Shown here piece by piece: positions 1-7,815 of a DNA stretch of 64,000 bases. The notes beneath the pieces are model-generated. The model saw only the letters and a program-made list of their open reading frames with translations, had not been told where the DNA came from and did no database searches. The position numbers were made by a program, and so were the translations under genes. The DNA comes from Eggerthella timonensis (GTDB lineage: Bacteria; Actinomycetota; Coriobacteriia; Coriobacteriales; Eggerthellaceae): positions 3,393,983 through 3,457,982 of the forward strand of contig NZ_FXXA01000002.1 in the NCBI RefSeq assembly GCF_900184265.1, in the 5' to 3' direction. Position 1 is the stretch's first letter; every line of letters starts with the position of its first letter.

Positions 1-2
1 CC

Positions 3-254
3 TGCGGGGCCGTCACGGGAGCCGCCGTGATCATCGGCATGGCGAACAGCAACGGCTCGGACGACCCCACGAGCAAGCAGGCGACCTACCGCATCGTGCG
101 CCAGCTGGTGGCCGACTTCCGCGCGCAGAACGGCTCCACGCTGTGCCCGGAGCTCAAGGGGATCGGGTCCTCGCAGCCCTTGCGCAGCTGCAACGGCTGC
201 ATCCTCGACGCGCTCAACCTCGCCGCCGACGCGCTGGAGCGTTCGGCCCGCTGA
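3..254 (+). CDS. C_GCAxxG_C_C-type redox protein, C-terminal part (5' end outside window)
   Basis: The reading frame is open from the first bases of the window, so the gene starts upstream. The visible 83 residues begin with CGAVTGA, which fits the central motif of the C_GCAxxG_C_C family of putative redox-active proteins. They then carry the spaced cysteines CPELK and SCNGCI near the end, also as in that family. These proteins are small cysteine-rich cytosolic proteins of unproven function that often accompany electron-transfer genes. Nothing visible identifies a partner. The family call is fairly good from the cysteine pattern; the role is unknown. Confidence 0.65.
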   Translation, partial: CGAVTGAAVIIGMANSNGSDDPTSKQATYRIVRQLVADFRAQNGSTLCPELKGIGSSQPLRSCNGCILDALNLAADALERSAR

Positions 255-290
255 ACCCGATAGGCGCCCCGTGCGCGCCGCCTATCGGGT
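255..290. terminator. hairpin after the redox gene, possible terminator
   Basis: A perfect 12-bp stem (ACCCGATAGGCG with CGCCTATCGGGT) surrounds a 12-nt loop directly behind the stop codon at 254. No clear T-run follows on either strand, so it may be a transcript-end stabiliser rather than a classical intrinsic terminator. Confidence 0.4.
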
Positions 291-337
291 ATCATAGACG
301 GAACCGTCGCGCACTATCGTATGAGGAAGTGGTTCGC

Positions 338-1378
338 ATGATCGCCAAAGCACTGCGCTGCACACCGTCGAAGAGCCGTCTCGGGCTGCTCTCCCTGCTC
401 GTCGCGTCGGCGGCGGCGCTCTCCATCGCGCTCGGCGCCTGCTCCGCTCCGGCGCCGCAGGAAAGCGATGCACAGCAGGCGCCGTCCGAGCCCCTCGTCG
501 TGAACGACACGCCCGAGCCTCCTGCGCCCGAACCCGAGTACATCCTCGTCATCGGCGACGACTCCTGGGAGGAGTACACGCCCGGCCACGCCGACCTCAT
601 GATGCTCATGCGCCTCGACTTCGAACGTCATCAGATCACGCTCGTCACCGTGCCGCGCGACACCGCCTACGTCTTCCCCGACGGCAATACCGCCAAGCTC
701 AACCAAATGCTCACCAACGCCGGCCCCGAAGCCCAATGCGCCGCCGCGTCCGACGTCGTGGGCGTCGACGTGTCGCAGTACGTCGTCGTCGGGTTCGACG
801 GATTGCAGGGCATCGTGGAGCATTTCGGCGGCCTCGACGTGGACCTTCCCTACGGCCTGACGTACAACTTCTACACGAAGGACTATCCTGACGAGGTGTA
901 CGAAGCCGGCGAGCAGACGCTCACGCCGTGGAGAACGATGGCGCTGTCCCGCGCTCGCACCGGCTACGGCGACACCGGCTATCAGCAAGAGATGATCCGC
1001 CAGGTGGTCGATCGCCAGATGATGACCCGCTTCATCGAGCTGGCGTACGCCGATCCGACGCAAACCGGCGCGCTGCTCACGCTGCTGCAGGGGCTCGTCA
1101 CCACGAACGTGCCGCTCGACGATCAGCTGGCCTGGGCGGACGAGCTGGCTTCGGGCGACGAGATCACCGTGTACGGCACCACCGGCCCCTACTACGGCGA
1201 CTTCCTCGAAGAGCTCGGCGGCCTGTGGCTCGTGCCCGAGAGCCCCGAGGAGTGGAACGCGCTCATGGACGCCGTAGACGCCGGAGAGGATCCGGCCCCC
1301 GCCGTCAGCGTCTGGAGCGCTGACACCGAGTCCCCCGAAGCCCCGGTGAGCACCACCACGGTGATCGAGCTGCCGTAG
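338..1378 (+). CDS. LytR-CpsA-Psr (LCP) family lipoprotein
   Basis: This is a 346-residue exported protein. The N-terminus is a signal peptide ending in the lipobox LGAC (Cys35), followed by a Pro/Glu-rich linker to about residue 65. The rest resembles the LCP domain: an IGDDSWEE segment, the stretch HADLMMLMRLD, the VPRDTAYVF motif typical of LCP proteins and a later ALSRART arginine motif. LCP enzymes transfer undecaprenyl-linked glycopolymers to peptidoglycan at the outer face of the membrane. An acidic Pro-rich tail ends the protein. I chose ATG 338 because GAGGAAG precedes it at good spacing; the frame is open further upstream but there without a signal peptide. A lipobox instead of a membrane anchor is less usual for the family, so the exact substrate is uncertain. 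Confidence 0.75.
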   Translation: MIAKALRCTPSKSRLGLLSLLVASAAALSIALGACSAPAPQESDAQQAPSEPLVVNDTPEPPAPEPEYILVIGDDSWEEYTPGHADLMMLMRLDFERHQITLVTVPRDTAYVFPDGNTAKLNQMLTNAGPEAQCAAASDVVGVDVSQYVVVGFDGLQGIVEHFGGLDVDLPYGLTYNFYTKDYPDEVYEAGEQTLTPWRTMALSRARTGYGDTGYQQEMIRQVVDRQMMTRFIELAYADPTQTGALLTLLQGLVTTNVPLDDQLAWADELASGDEITVYGTTGPYYGDFLEELGGLWLVPESPEEWNALMDAVDAGEDPAPAVSVWSADTESPEAPVSTTTVIELP

Positions 1379-1411
1379 AGCTTCGCCCGTCAGCTGCTTG
1401 CGCGGCGAACG

Positions 1412-1741
1412 TCACCGTCGGAACAAAGGACACGGCAGAGTAAGAGCGCCCTCACGGGCCATACGATAGGCGCAACCGGGAGCCATGCCTTGGGCGACGA
1501 GGCACCGCTCGACGGCTTCCACGGAGGCCGCAAGGGCGCGCGCCTCCCCTTCTCCGCAGGCGGTGAGCACCAGAACATGGGCGCGGTCCTCCGTCACGAG
1601 CCCCATCGCCTCAAGGCGCTCAACGGCCTTCGTCACGCTCGGCCTCGAAACCGCAAGCCGATCAGCCAGCCCCACGCGCCGATCGACGCCATCTTGGATG
1701 GCCAGCAGGTAGCGCGCGAGGGCCGGGGTTAACCCGCTCAT
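1412..1741 (-). CDS. short DtxR/MntR-like winged-helix regulator
   Basis: The 109-residue protein starts with the layout of DtxR-type winged helices: LTPALARYLLAI, then a helix-turn-helix LADRLAVSRPSVTKAVERLEAMGLV. A dimerisation-like segment follows (LTACGEGEARALAASVEAVERCLV). The family is usually 140-230 residues. This one stops early, and the place where the metal-binding CxxEH signature normally sits reads AYRMAREGA, so the usual metal ligands appear to be missing. The ATG at 1741 overlaps the stop of the methyltransferase gene as ATGA, so the two are translationally coupled. It is probably a DNA-binding regulator that may not sense metal; the target is unknown. Confidence 0.6.
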   Translation of the reverse strand: MSGLTPALARYLLAIQDGVDRRVGLADRLAVSRPSVTKAVERLEAMGLVTEDRAHVLVLTACGEGEARALAASVEAVERCLVAQGMAPGCAYRMAREGALTLPCPLFRR

Positions 1742-2370
1742 TTCACCGCCCTCGCGAGGCACGCGTGAGCGCCGGCTCGCTTCCACCCCACCTCGCCGAA
1801 CCACGTTCCCAGGATATCGCGAAGCTCGCGCTCGGAGTAGATGCGCACATCGCCCGCGTTGTTGTACGGCATGAACGCGTTCATCACCCAGCGGGCTGGA
1901 GCCGGCAGCCAGCAATCGCCCACGATGAGCATGCCCCCCGGACGCAACACGCGCCATGCCTCGAACGCCGCGCGGCGCGGATCGGGGTAGTGGTGAAACG
2001 AATCGTTGCAATAGGCCACGTCAAACGTCTCGTCGGCGAAAGGGAGGTGCTCGCTGTCCGCCTCGTGCAGCGCTGCGCACCGTCCCAGCCGCTGTCGCGC
2101 ACGGTCGAGCATGCCCGCAGACAGGTCGATCCCAGACAGCTCGCAGCCGGGAAGCGCCTCCAGCACGAGCTGCGCGAGCGCGCCGGTTCCGCACCCCACG
2201 TCCAGCACGCGCTTGGGTGCTGCGGCGGCAACCTCTTCCAACACGTAGGGATAGAGCCTGCGCGCATGCTCCCCCTTCATGTCGTTGTCGTACGTCGGTG
2301 ACTGCGCGTCGAAGGCCCGGCGCGAAACCTCCTTGGCATCGCGTACGGCGTCGGTCGATGATTCGCTCAT
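1738..2370 (-). CDS. class I SAM-dependent methyltransferase
   Basis: This 210-residue cytosolic enzyme has the Methyltransf_11 layout. Motif I is VLDVGCGTGALAQLVL (SAM binding), then SGIDLSAGMLDRAR, the acidic loop LPFADETFDVAYCNDSFHHYPD, and RVLRPGGMLIVGD. The substrate cannot be read from the sequence; relatives act on small molecules such as quinones or on metals and metalloids. The ATG at 2370 has an excellent AAAGGAG site, so the upstream in-frame ATGs were not used. It sits between a TetR gene and a DtxR-like gene in the same orientation, with an operator-like site at 2396-2410 in front. This suggests a small stress-responsive unit. Confidence 0.8.
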   Translation of the reverse strand: MSESSTDAVRDAKEVSRRAFDAQSPTYDNDMKGEHARRLYPYVLEEVAAAAPKRVLDVGCGTGALAQLVLEALPGCELSGIDLSAGMLDRARQRLGRCAALHEADSEHLPFADETFDVAYCNDSFHHYPDPRRAAFEAWRVLRPGGMLIVGDCWLPAPARWVMNAFMPYNNAGDVRIYSERELRDILGTWFGEVGWKRAGAHACLARAVK

Positions 2371-2395
2371 ATCCGCTCCTTTCATCATACCTTCA

Positions 2396-2410
2396 TTAAA
2401 CATTGTTCAA
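2396..2410. promoter_or_regulatory. operator-like site before the methyltransferase gene
   Basis: TTAAACATTGTTCAA is an imperfect dyad (TTRAAC, 3 nt, GTTCAA). The reverse complement of bases 2397-2410 recurs at 3107-3120, in front of the adjacent TetR gene, with at most one end base differing. A shared site in both promoter regions is what a local TetR repressor would bind. This is an inference from the repeat only. Confidence 0.5.
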
Positions 2411-2457
2411 TCACTGGTCCGAAGAATGCCCCGGCTGGCCGGGGCAGATCGCATCAA

Positions 2458-3042
2458 CTAGTCCAGCGGCTTGGTTTGCGCGTCGAGCAGCGTGCAGACG
2501 TAGCTTCGGACAAGCCGCATCGTTTCAGGGTCGGGCGCACCCATGCTCGCGAGGATATTCAGCTGCCCATGCGTGATGAAGTCGACGAGCACTTCGGGCG
2601 ATGCCACCGTCGCGCCTCGCTTGCGGGCATCGGCCTTGAGAGCGGCTACCATGTGCGGGCGAAGGCGGTCGCATAGCTCGAAGCCGAGCTGGCGATGGAA
2701 TTCCCGATTGCCCTCCTCGTGAAAGAAATCGTGATAGCGCAAGCTCTCCTCATCGGCAACGGCGTCGAACAGCGCATCGATCTTGTCGGCCAGCGAGATG
2801 CTTACGTCGTCGAGAATGCGGATATAGTCGCGGCAGCAGTCCTCTGCGTACGCCTCGAGGGCGGCGGAGAACAGCTTCTGCTTGGAGTCGAAGTAGTGGT
2901 AGCACAGTCCGGGCGTGATGCCCGCCGCATGCGAGATATCGCGCATGGACACTGCCTCGTAGCCGCGCTCCACGAACAGCGCCATGGCCGTCTCGAGGAT
3001 GTCGCGCTTCCGCTCCTCCGGATCCTTCACCGTTCGTGCCAT
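2458..3042 (-). CDS. TetR/AcrR family transcriptional regulator
   Basis: The 194-residue protein starts with a typical TetR DNA-binding domain: RKRDILETAMALFVERGYEAVSMRDISHAAG, then ITPGLCYHYFDSKQKLF. A helical ligand-binding region of about 140 residues follows. I chose the ATG at 3042 because GGAAGGG lies just upstream; eleven extra residues are possible from 3075. The gene reads toward the methyltransferase with an 87-bp gap, and matching operator-like sites lie in front of both genes, so it probably represses itself and the methyltransferase. The inducer is unknown. Confidence 0.88.
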   Translation of the reverse strand: MARTVKDPEERKRDILETAMALFVERGYEAVSMRDISHAAGITPGLCYHYFDSKQKLFSAALEAYAEDCCRDYIRILDDVSISLADKIDALFDAVADEESLRYHDFFHEEGNREFHRQLGFELCDRLRPHMVAALKADARKRGATVASPEVLVDFITHGQLNILASMGAPDPETMRLVRSYVCTLLDAQTKPLD

Positions 3043-3091
3043 GCTGCACCCTTCCGTTTCGCTACGGTACCCCACCGATCATGCCACGTCA

Positions 3092-3120
3092 TTGAACGAT
3101 TGTCAATGAACAATGTTTAA
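3092..3120. promoter_or_regulatory. paired operator-like dyads upstream of the TetR gene
   Basis: Two dyads lie side by side 50-80 bp before the tetR start. The first is ATTGA-7 nt-TCAAT (3091-3107). The second, TGAACAATGTTTAA (3107-3120), is the reverse complement of the site before the methyltransferase gene. This is consistent with TetR autoregulation. Confidence 0.5.
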
Positions 3121-3317
3121 CGAGATCCGACACGAATTTCAGGTGGGCGGAGAATGCTCGACGGACCGGTCGCCTGCCCCACCGATCCCCCGGCTCGATC
3201 GGCGCGCCTCATCCAGTCGGGACCGCCCCTCCTCGCAACCCATTTCGCTTATCCTTCATTGCCCCAGCGCCCTTCGCACCTCGAGCCCCACGTGTCGAGA
3301 CGTCGACAGGTTCTGGA

Positions 3318-3333
3318 TGTTTCACGTGAAACA
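3318..3333. promoter_or_regulatory. parS: parS centromere site (ParB binding)
   Basis: TGTTTCACGTGAAACA is a perfect match to the 16-bp consensus parS palindrome bound by ParB/Spo0J. The flanks extend the palindrome to 22 bp (3315-3336). It lies in the non-coding 3043-3523 interval. ParB loaded here spreads and recruits SMC, and such sites cluster near the origin. An identical core is present at 11804-11819. Confidence 0.9.
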
Positions 3334-3523
3334 TCCGTTCGCCTGCGTTTCGAAACGTCGCAGCCGAAACTCGAAAGCATGCACGCCGCGCCCCTCCCGA
3401 GCGATGCGATTGCACGACGTGAGCGGGAAGCGAAGCCTTCCCGCTTGGATGAGCCTTGCGTAACGCTCTGCTTGGCGGGGCGCGCATATGCTACGATGGG
3501 ATTCCGAGAAAGGACGCCATCGC

Positions 3524-4543
3524 ATGCCCATCAACAAGGCGGTACTCGCCGCATTCAAGGCAGCAACGAGGCTTCGGCCCGACATCAGGGAGTTCTACAA
3601 GGCGCAGCGCTTCGCCGAAGACGTCAGCGCCAAGCTCATGCTGCCCAACCCCCGCTGCCGCATCGACGAGGCAACCGCCACGATGCCCGACGGCTTCGAG
3701 GTGCCGCTGCGCGTGTTCACCCCGCTCGACTTCGACTTCTCGCTCGCCGAAGGGCTCAAGGTGTGCGAGGACTCCCGCGGCACCATCCTGTTCTTCCACG
3801 GCGGCGGGTGGGTGAACGGCACCGTGGACTTCTACATCGACGCGTGCACCACCATGGCCATCCAGCTGGAGCGGCGCGTGGTGTCGGTGGACTATCGCCG
3901 CGCGCCCGAGCACCGCTTCCCCCAGGCGGCCGAGGACTGCTACGAGGTGGCGCGCCAGCTGTACGCGGGCACGCTGCTGGCCGACGTCGACCCCGAGCAC
4001 GTGGTGCTGTTCGGCGACAGCGCAGGCGGCAACCTCGCGGCGGTGCTGTCGCTCATGGCGCGCGACCGCGGCGACTTCGAGCCGCGCACGCAGATGCTGC
4101 TGTACCCCGTGACGTACAACGACCACGACCCCTTCACCTCGTGGTTCGACTCGGTGCGCGAGAACGGCGAGGACTACCTGCTCACCTGGCGCGACATCGA
4201 AGGCTACATGGAGCTGTACCGCTCCTGCCCCGCCGACCTCGACAACCCCTACTTCGCCCCGCTGCTCGACCCCGACCTGTCGGGCCAGCCGCGCACGCTC
4301 GTGATCAGCGCCGAGTACTGCCCGCTGCGCGACGAGGGCGAAGCGTACGCCGGGCGCCTGGAGCTGGAGGGCAGCGAGGTGCAATGCTACCGCATGTTGG
4401 ACGCCGTGCACGGCTACCTGCTGTACCCGTCGATCCTCAGCCTGGTCAAAGACACGTACCGCATCATCAAGCACTTCTTGGACGATGACGAGCTGACGCA
4501 GGAAGGTGAACCCGCATGGCTCGGGATACTTGGTACCGACTAG
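3524..4543 (+). CDS. alpha/beta hydrolase of the hormone-sensitive-lipase type
   Basis: The 339-residue protein has the HSL-family oxyanion motif HGGGW, the RRAPEHRFP segment, the nucleophile elbow GDSAGGN (Ser) and a late His in DAVHGYLLYP. These are the parts of a cytosolic esterase/deacetylase. ATG 3524 follows AGAAAGGA. It is the first gene of a tight operon: the acyltransferase gene starts inside its last 28 bases, and a membrane zinc-ribbon gene follows. An esterase paired with an O-acyltransferase suggests turnover of the same acylated compound, perhaps a lipid or alcohol ester. That pairing is inference; the catalytic class is clear. Confidence 0.85.
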   Translation: MPINKAVLAAFKAATRLRPDIREFYKAQRFAEDVSAKLMLPNPRCRIDEATATMPDGFEVPLRVFTPLDFDFSLAEGLKVCEDSRGTILFFHGGGWVNGTVDFYIDACTTMAIQLERRVVSVDYRRAPEHRFPQAAEDCYEVARQLYAGTLLADVDPEHVVLFGDSAGGNLAAVLSLMARDRGDFEPRTQMLLYPVTYNDHDPFTSWFDSVRENGEDYLLTWRDIEGYMELYRSCPADLDNPYFAPLLDPDLSGQPRTLVISAEYCPLRDEGEAYAGRLELEGSEVQCYRMLDAVHGYLLYPSILSLVKDTYRIIKHFLDDDELTQEGEPAWLGILGTD

Positions 4544-5865
4544 ACAACGTCGGCAAGTTCTACTCATCCCAGGCGGGCAGCTCGGCCCAGACGGTGTTCC
4601 GCTACGCCGCCACCATGCGCGACGATGCGGATCCTGCGGCGCTGCAGCGCGCCCTCGAGCGGACGGTGGCCGTCTTCCCCAACTTCAACGTATGCCTGCG
4701 CAGCGGCATGTTCTGGCACTACCTCGAGCAGGCCGCCGAGCCGCCGGCCGTGCAGCGCGAGAACCTGCCCATCTGCTACGGCCTGCACGTCCACGCGAAG
4801 AGCGTGCTGTTCCGCGTCAGCTATCACGCCGCGCGCATCAACCTCGAAGTCTCGCATATCGTGTCGGACGGCCGCGGCAGCTTAAGCTTCTTCAAGGCGC
4901 TGCTGCACGCCTACATCGAGGAACGCTACGGGGTGGAGGGCGTGCCGGCCGAGTACGACGGGTCCGATCACCAGAAAGCGGAGAACAGCTTCGACAAGTA
5001 CTTCGAGCCCGACTTGGCCGCCTCCTCGCGCACGCCGAAGGTGCACCGCCTCTCCGGCTGGCGCGACCAGGCCGACCCCACGTTCTTCGAGTACCACCTG
5101 CCCGCCAGCCGGGTGCTCGACCTCGCGCACGACTGCGGCGTCAGCCTCACCGCGCTGCTGATCGCCGTCATCATGTGCTCCATCCGCGCCGAGATGCCGC
5201 GCCGCGAGCGCAACCGGGCCATCCGCATGGACGTGCCGGTCGACCTGCGACGTTTCTTCAAGTCGACCACGGTCAAGAACTTCTTCGGGCTGGCCTTCGT
5301 GTCCTACATCCCCGGCGATGAGGACGAGCCCGTCGAGACCGTGGCCCGGCAAGTGCACGCCCAGCTGAAGGCCGCGACGCAGGCCGACGAGCTGAAGAGC
5401 CGCATGAACCGCATGATCAAGCTCGAGAAGAACCCGCTTTTGCGCCTGGCCCCGCTGTTCGTGAAGGACGCCATCCTGGAGCTGGCCGACCGCGTGGCCG
5501 CGCGCGACGTGACCACCACGCTGTCGAACCTCGGCGCCATCCGCATCGACGAGCGGCTGGCCCCCTACGTCCGCGACGTCAACATCCTCACGTCTACCAC
5601 CGGCATGAACTTCATGGCGTGCTCGTTCGGCGACGACCTGAGCATCGGCATATCCACGGTGTTCTCGAACCCCGACATCATCAAGAACTTCTGCCGGTTC
5701 TTCTCCGGTCGCGGCATCGAGGGCACCCTCAACCTGAACAAGACGAGCGAAGAAGTGGCCGAGGACCGCATCGAGACGAAGATCGAAGCGTCGATGAAGC
5801 GCCTGGGCGGTCAGACGCCCGCGCGCGACGGGGCGGCGGACGCGAGGGAGGACGACGGCCGATGA
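4516..5865 (+). CDS. alcohol acetyltransferase / condensation-domain-like acyltransferase
   Basis: The 449-residue protein has the HxxxDG active-site motif of the condensation/acetyltransferase superfamily in SHIVSDGRGSLSFF (about residue 115-130). The C-terminal half contains VPVDLRRFFKSTTVKNFFG, similar to the DFGWG-side region of that fold. Family members move an acyl group from a CoA or carrier protein to a hydroxyl or amine. It has a good AGGAAGG site, overlaps the hydrolase gene by 28 bp and overlaps the next gene as ATGA, so the three are made together. The donor and acceptor are unknown. The family looks like COG4908-type alcohol acetyltransferases. Confidence 0.72.
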   Translation: MARDTWYRLDNVGKFYSSQAGSSAQTVFRYAATMRDDADPAALQRALERTVAVFPNFNVCLRSGMFWHYLEQAAEPPAVQRENLPICYGLHVHAKSVLFRVSYHAARINLEVSHIVSDGRGSLSFFKALLHAYIEERYGVEGVPAEYDGSDHQKAENSFDKYFEPDLAASSRTPKVHRLSGWRDQADPTFFEYHLPASRVLDLAHDCGVSLTALLIAVIMCSIRAEMPRRERNRAIRMDVPVDLRRFFKSTTVKNFFGLAFVSYIPGDEDEPVETVARQVHAQLKAATQADELKSRMNRMIKLEKNPLLRLAPLFVKDAILELADRVAARDVTTTLSNLGAIRIDERLAPYVRDVNILTSTTGMNFMACSFGDDLSIGISTVFSNPDIIKNFCRFFSGRGIEGTLNLNKTSEEVAEDRIETKIEASMKRLGGQTPARDGAADAREDDGR

Positions 5866-6518
5866 AGCGATGCGGAAAATGCGGCGTGCGGCTGTCGGGC
5901 GACCTCGACCGGTGCCCGCTGTGCCAATCCGAGCTCGAGGGCGACGCGTCGCCATCGGTGTTCCCGAAGAACGAGGTGCGCAAGTCGGGCGCGCTGGCGC
6001 TGGCGGTGCTCGCGTTCGCCACCGGGGCGTGCCTGCTCGCCATGCTGTTCTTGGGGAGACTGCTGAGCCTGCCGGGCGACATCGTGCTCACCGTATGCCT
6101 CGGGCTCGTGGTGAACTACCTGTTCGTGCGCAACATCATCACGCACACGCCCGACTTCTTGCGCGTGGTGGCGCGCTACTTCCTCGTGCTGCTGGCCATC
6201 GCCGCCGTCTGGTTCCTCGTGTCGCGCAACCTCGTGGTGACGACGTTCGTCATCCCCGGCATCTGCCTCGTGGCGCTCGTGTTCGACGGCGTGCTGCTCG
6301 CGGTGTTCCGCGGCACGTTCGTGTCGGGCTACGCCAAGTACCTGCTGTTCGACGTCGGGCTGGGCCTCATCCCGCTCGCGCTGTCCGCGCTCGGCCTGAC
6401 CACCTGGGACGTGCCGGCCTATGCGAGCGCGCTCACCGCCAGCGTGTTTTTGCTGGGCCTCGTCGTGTTCACCCGCAAGCAGCTCGTAGCCGAAGTGCGC
6501 AAGCTGTTCTCGGCGTAG
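5862..6518 (+). CDS. zinc-ribbon polytopic membrane protein (DUF6320-like)
   Basis: The 218-residue protein opens with a four-cysteine zinc ribbon, CGKCGVRL and CPLCQ. About six hydrophobic segments follow (roughly residues 43-64, 68-88, 98-120, 122-145, 160-180 and 185-205). The ATG overlaps the previous stop as ATGA. I recognise it as the membrane partner commonly found behind this hydrolase/acyltransferase pair (DUF6320). It probably anchors or feeds the acylation system at the membrane, but no catalytic residue can be seen. Confidence 0.65.
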   Translation: MKRCGKCGVRLSGDLDRCPLCQSELEGDASPSVFPKNEVRKSGALALAVLAFATGACLLAMLFLGRLLSLPGDIVLTVCLGLVVNYLFVRNIITHTPDFLRVVARYFLVLLAIAAVWFLVSRNLVVTTFVIPGICLVALVFDGVLLAVFRGTFVSGYAKYLLFDVGLGLIPLALSALGLTTWDVPAYASALTASVFLLGLVVFTRKQLVAEVRKLFSA

Positions 6519-7007
6519 GGAAACGGATGTCCGCTTGCCAACCCGTTTTGAGAGGGAGGGTCGAGCGAAACGGCATCGACGCATATCGGCGTTCTCCTCG
6601 ACGCTCCGAAGACCCATCCGCACCGCCGGCTTGACGAAATCCCGCTCATGCGCCCCGACAACGCCGAGATCATCCACAGCCCCCGCCTTTCCCTCGAAAC
6701 CGTTTTTCGGCCGCTTTGTGCAAGTTTTTCGACTTTGTGGCAGGTTTAGACGCTCAAAACGCGCCTCTGGCGGGCTCCCAATCGCTCTCTCCCAAAACGC
6801 TTCCGAGAAAGCCCTGGTCAACGAAATCGCAACGTGCTTGAGCTTGCCACAACCTCGAAAAACTTGCAAAGAAGGACGAAGACGCGCACGGAGGTCGGGC
6901 GGCGAATATCTGGGCGAAAGACGGTCTCCGATATGCTCGAGCGCCGCAGCGGAAACATCCGCTGCGGCGTTCGAGGCGAAGCCGACGACAAAAGCCGACG
7001 GCACTCC
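6519..7007. other. intergenic region with long imperfect inverted repeat
   Basis: No gene is supported in these 489 bp. Two 26-nt arms at 6719-6744 and 6843-6868 are inverted copies with three mismatches (core TGCAAGTTTTTCGA ... TTGTGGCA). They could form a large stem around a 98-nt spacer. This resembles a miniature repeat or a decayed element rather than a gene. Confidence 0.5.
6719..6868. repeat. imperfect 26-nt inverted repeat, possible miniature element
   Basis: Arm 6719-6744 and arm 6843-6868 are reverse complements at 23 of 26 positions. The unit lies between two convergent genes, where a silent insertion would be tolerated. Confidence 0.5.
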
Positions 7008-7571
7008 TTACAGCTTGCCCACCAGGTCGATGCCCGGGTGCAGCACCTCGGCGCCCGGCACCCAGCGGGCGGGGCACACCGAGTCGCCGTGCTCGGCCAC
7101 GAACTGGCTGGCCTGCACGCGGCGCAGCAGCTCGGCGGCGTTGCGGCCGATGTTGCCGGCGTTCACCTCGTAGCACACGATCTTGCCCTCGGGGTTCACC
7201 ACGAAGCTGCCGCGCTCGGCAACGCCCTCCTCCTCGATGTAGACGTCGAAGATGTCCGCCAGCTTGTGGGTGGGGTCGGCCAGCATCGGATACGGCAGGT
7301 TCTTGATGTTCTCGGACGCGTCGTGCCAGGCCTTGTGCGCGAAATGCGTGTCGCACGACACCGCGTAGATCTCGCAGTTCGCTTCCTGGAACTGGTCGTA
7401 CAGCGCGCCGAGGTCCTCAAGCTCGGTCGGGCACACGAACGTGAAGTCGGCCGGGTAGAAGAAGAACACGCCCCACTTCCCCAGCACGTCGTCCTTCGTC
7501 ACGGTTTCGAAGTCGTCGTTGTGGAACGCCTGGACGCTGAAGTCGTCGATTTCCTTGTTGATCATGGACAT
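7008..7571 (-). CDS. ahpC: peroxiredoxin AhpC (typical 2-Cys)
   Basis: The 187-residue protein reduces hydrogen peroxide and organic hydroperoxides in the cytosol. It has the peroxidatic motif FTFVCPTE (Cys47) and the resolving Cys166 in DSVCPA, with the usual AhpC length and the HFAHKAWHD segment. ATG 7571 follows GGAG. No ahpF flavoprotein lies beside it, so its reductant must come from elsewhere, for example thioredoxin or a distant AhpF. In an anaerobe this is a main peroxide defence. A possible promoter with TACAAT lies at 7656-7661. Confidence 0.95.
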   Translation of the reverse strand: MSMINKEIDDFSVQAFHNDDFETVTKDDVLGKWGVFFFYPADFTFVCPTELEDLGALYDQFQEANCEIYAVSCDTHFAHKAWHDASENIKNLPYPMLADPTHKLADIFDVYIEEEGVAERGSFVVNPEGKIVCYEVNAGNIGRNAAELLRRVQASQFVAEHGDSVCPARWVPGAEVLHPGIDLVGKL

Positions 7572-7655
7572 GGTTGCTGCTCCTATCTGCGATCTGTCTT
7601 CGCGAGTTGTTATCCAAAGCGAACTTTCTCATAAATGCTACTTCTCAAGCATCGT

Positions 7656-7683
7656 ATTGTAGCGTCTCCGGACAATCTCCAAA
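7656..7683 (-). promoter_or_regulatory. candidate ahpC promoter
   Basis: On the minus strand TTTGGA is followed 16 nt later by TACAAT, about 85 bp before the ahpC start. The -10 match is good and the -35 match moderate. Confidence 0.35.
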
Positions 7684-7815
7684 AGCTTGCCGGCGGTTCG
7701 GGTTCGTCCGATGGAAGGTTTGTCATATTCCCGACAAGTTTTCCCCGCCGGGCGCGCGGCGATGTCATACTATCCCGGCCCCGTCTCCCGCGCTACGAAG
7801 GAAACCGCTCCCGCC

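Larger units (their letters stand above)
3043..3523. other. intergenic region between tetR and the hydrolase operon
   Basis: These 481 bp hold the tetR operator region and the parS site. I see no convincing gene; the open frames across it have no ribosome-binding site and no recognisable protein. The last bases contain the AGAAAGGA ribosome-binding site of the hydrolase gene. Confidence 0.6.
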
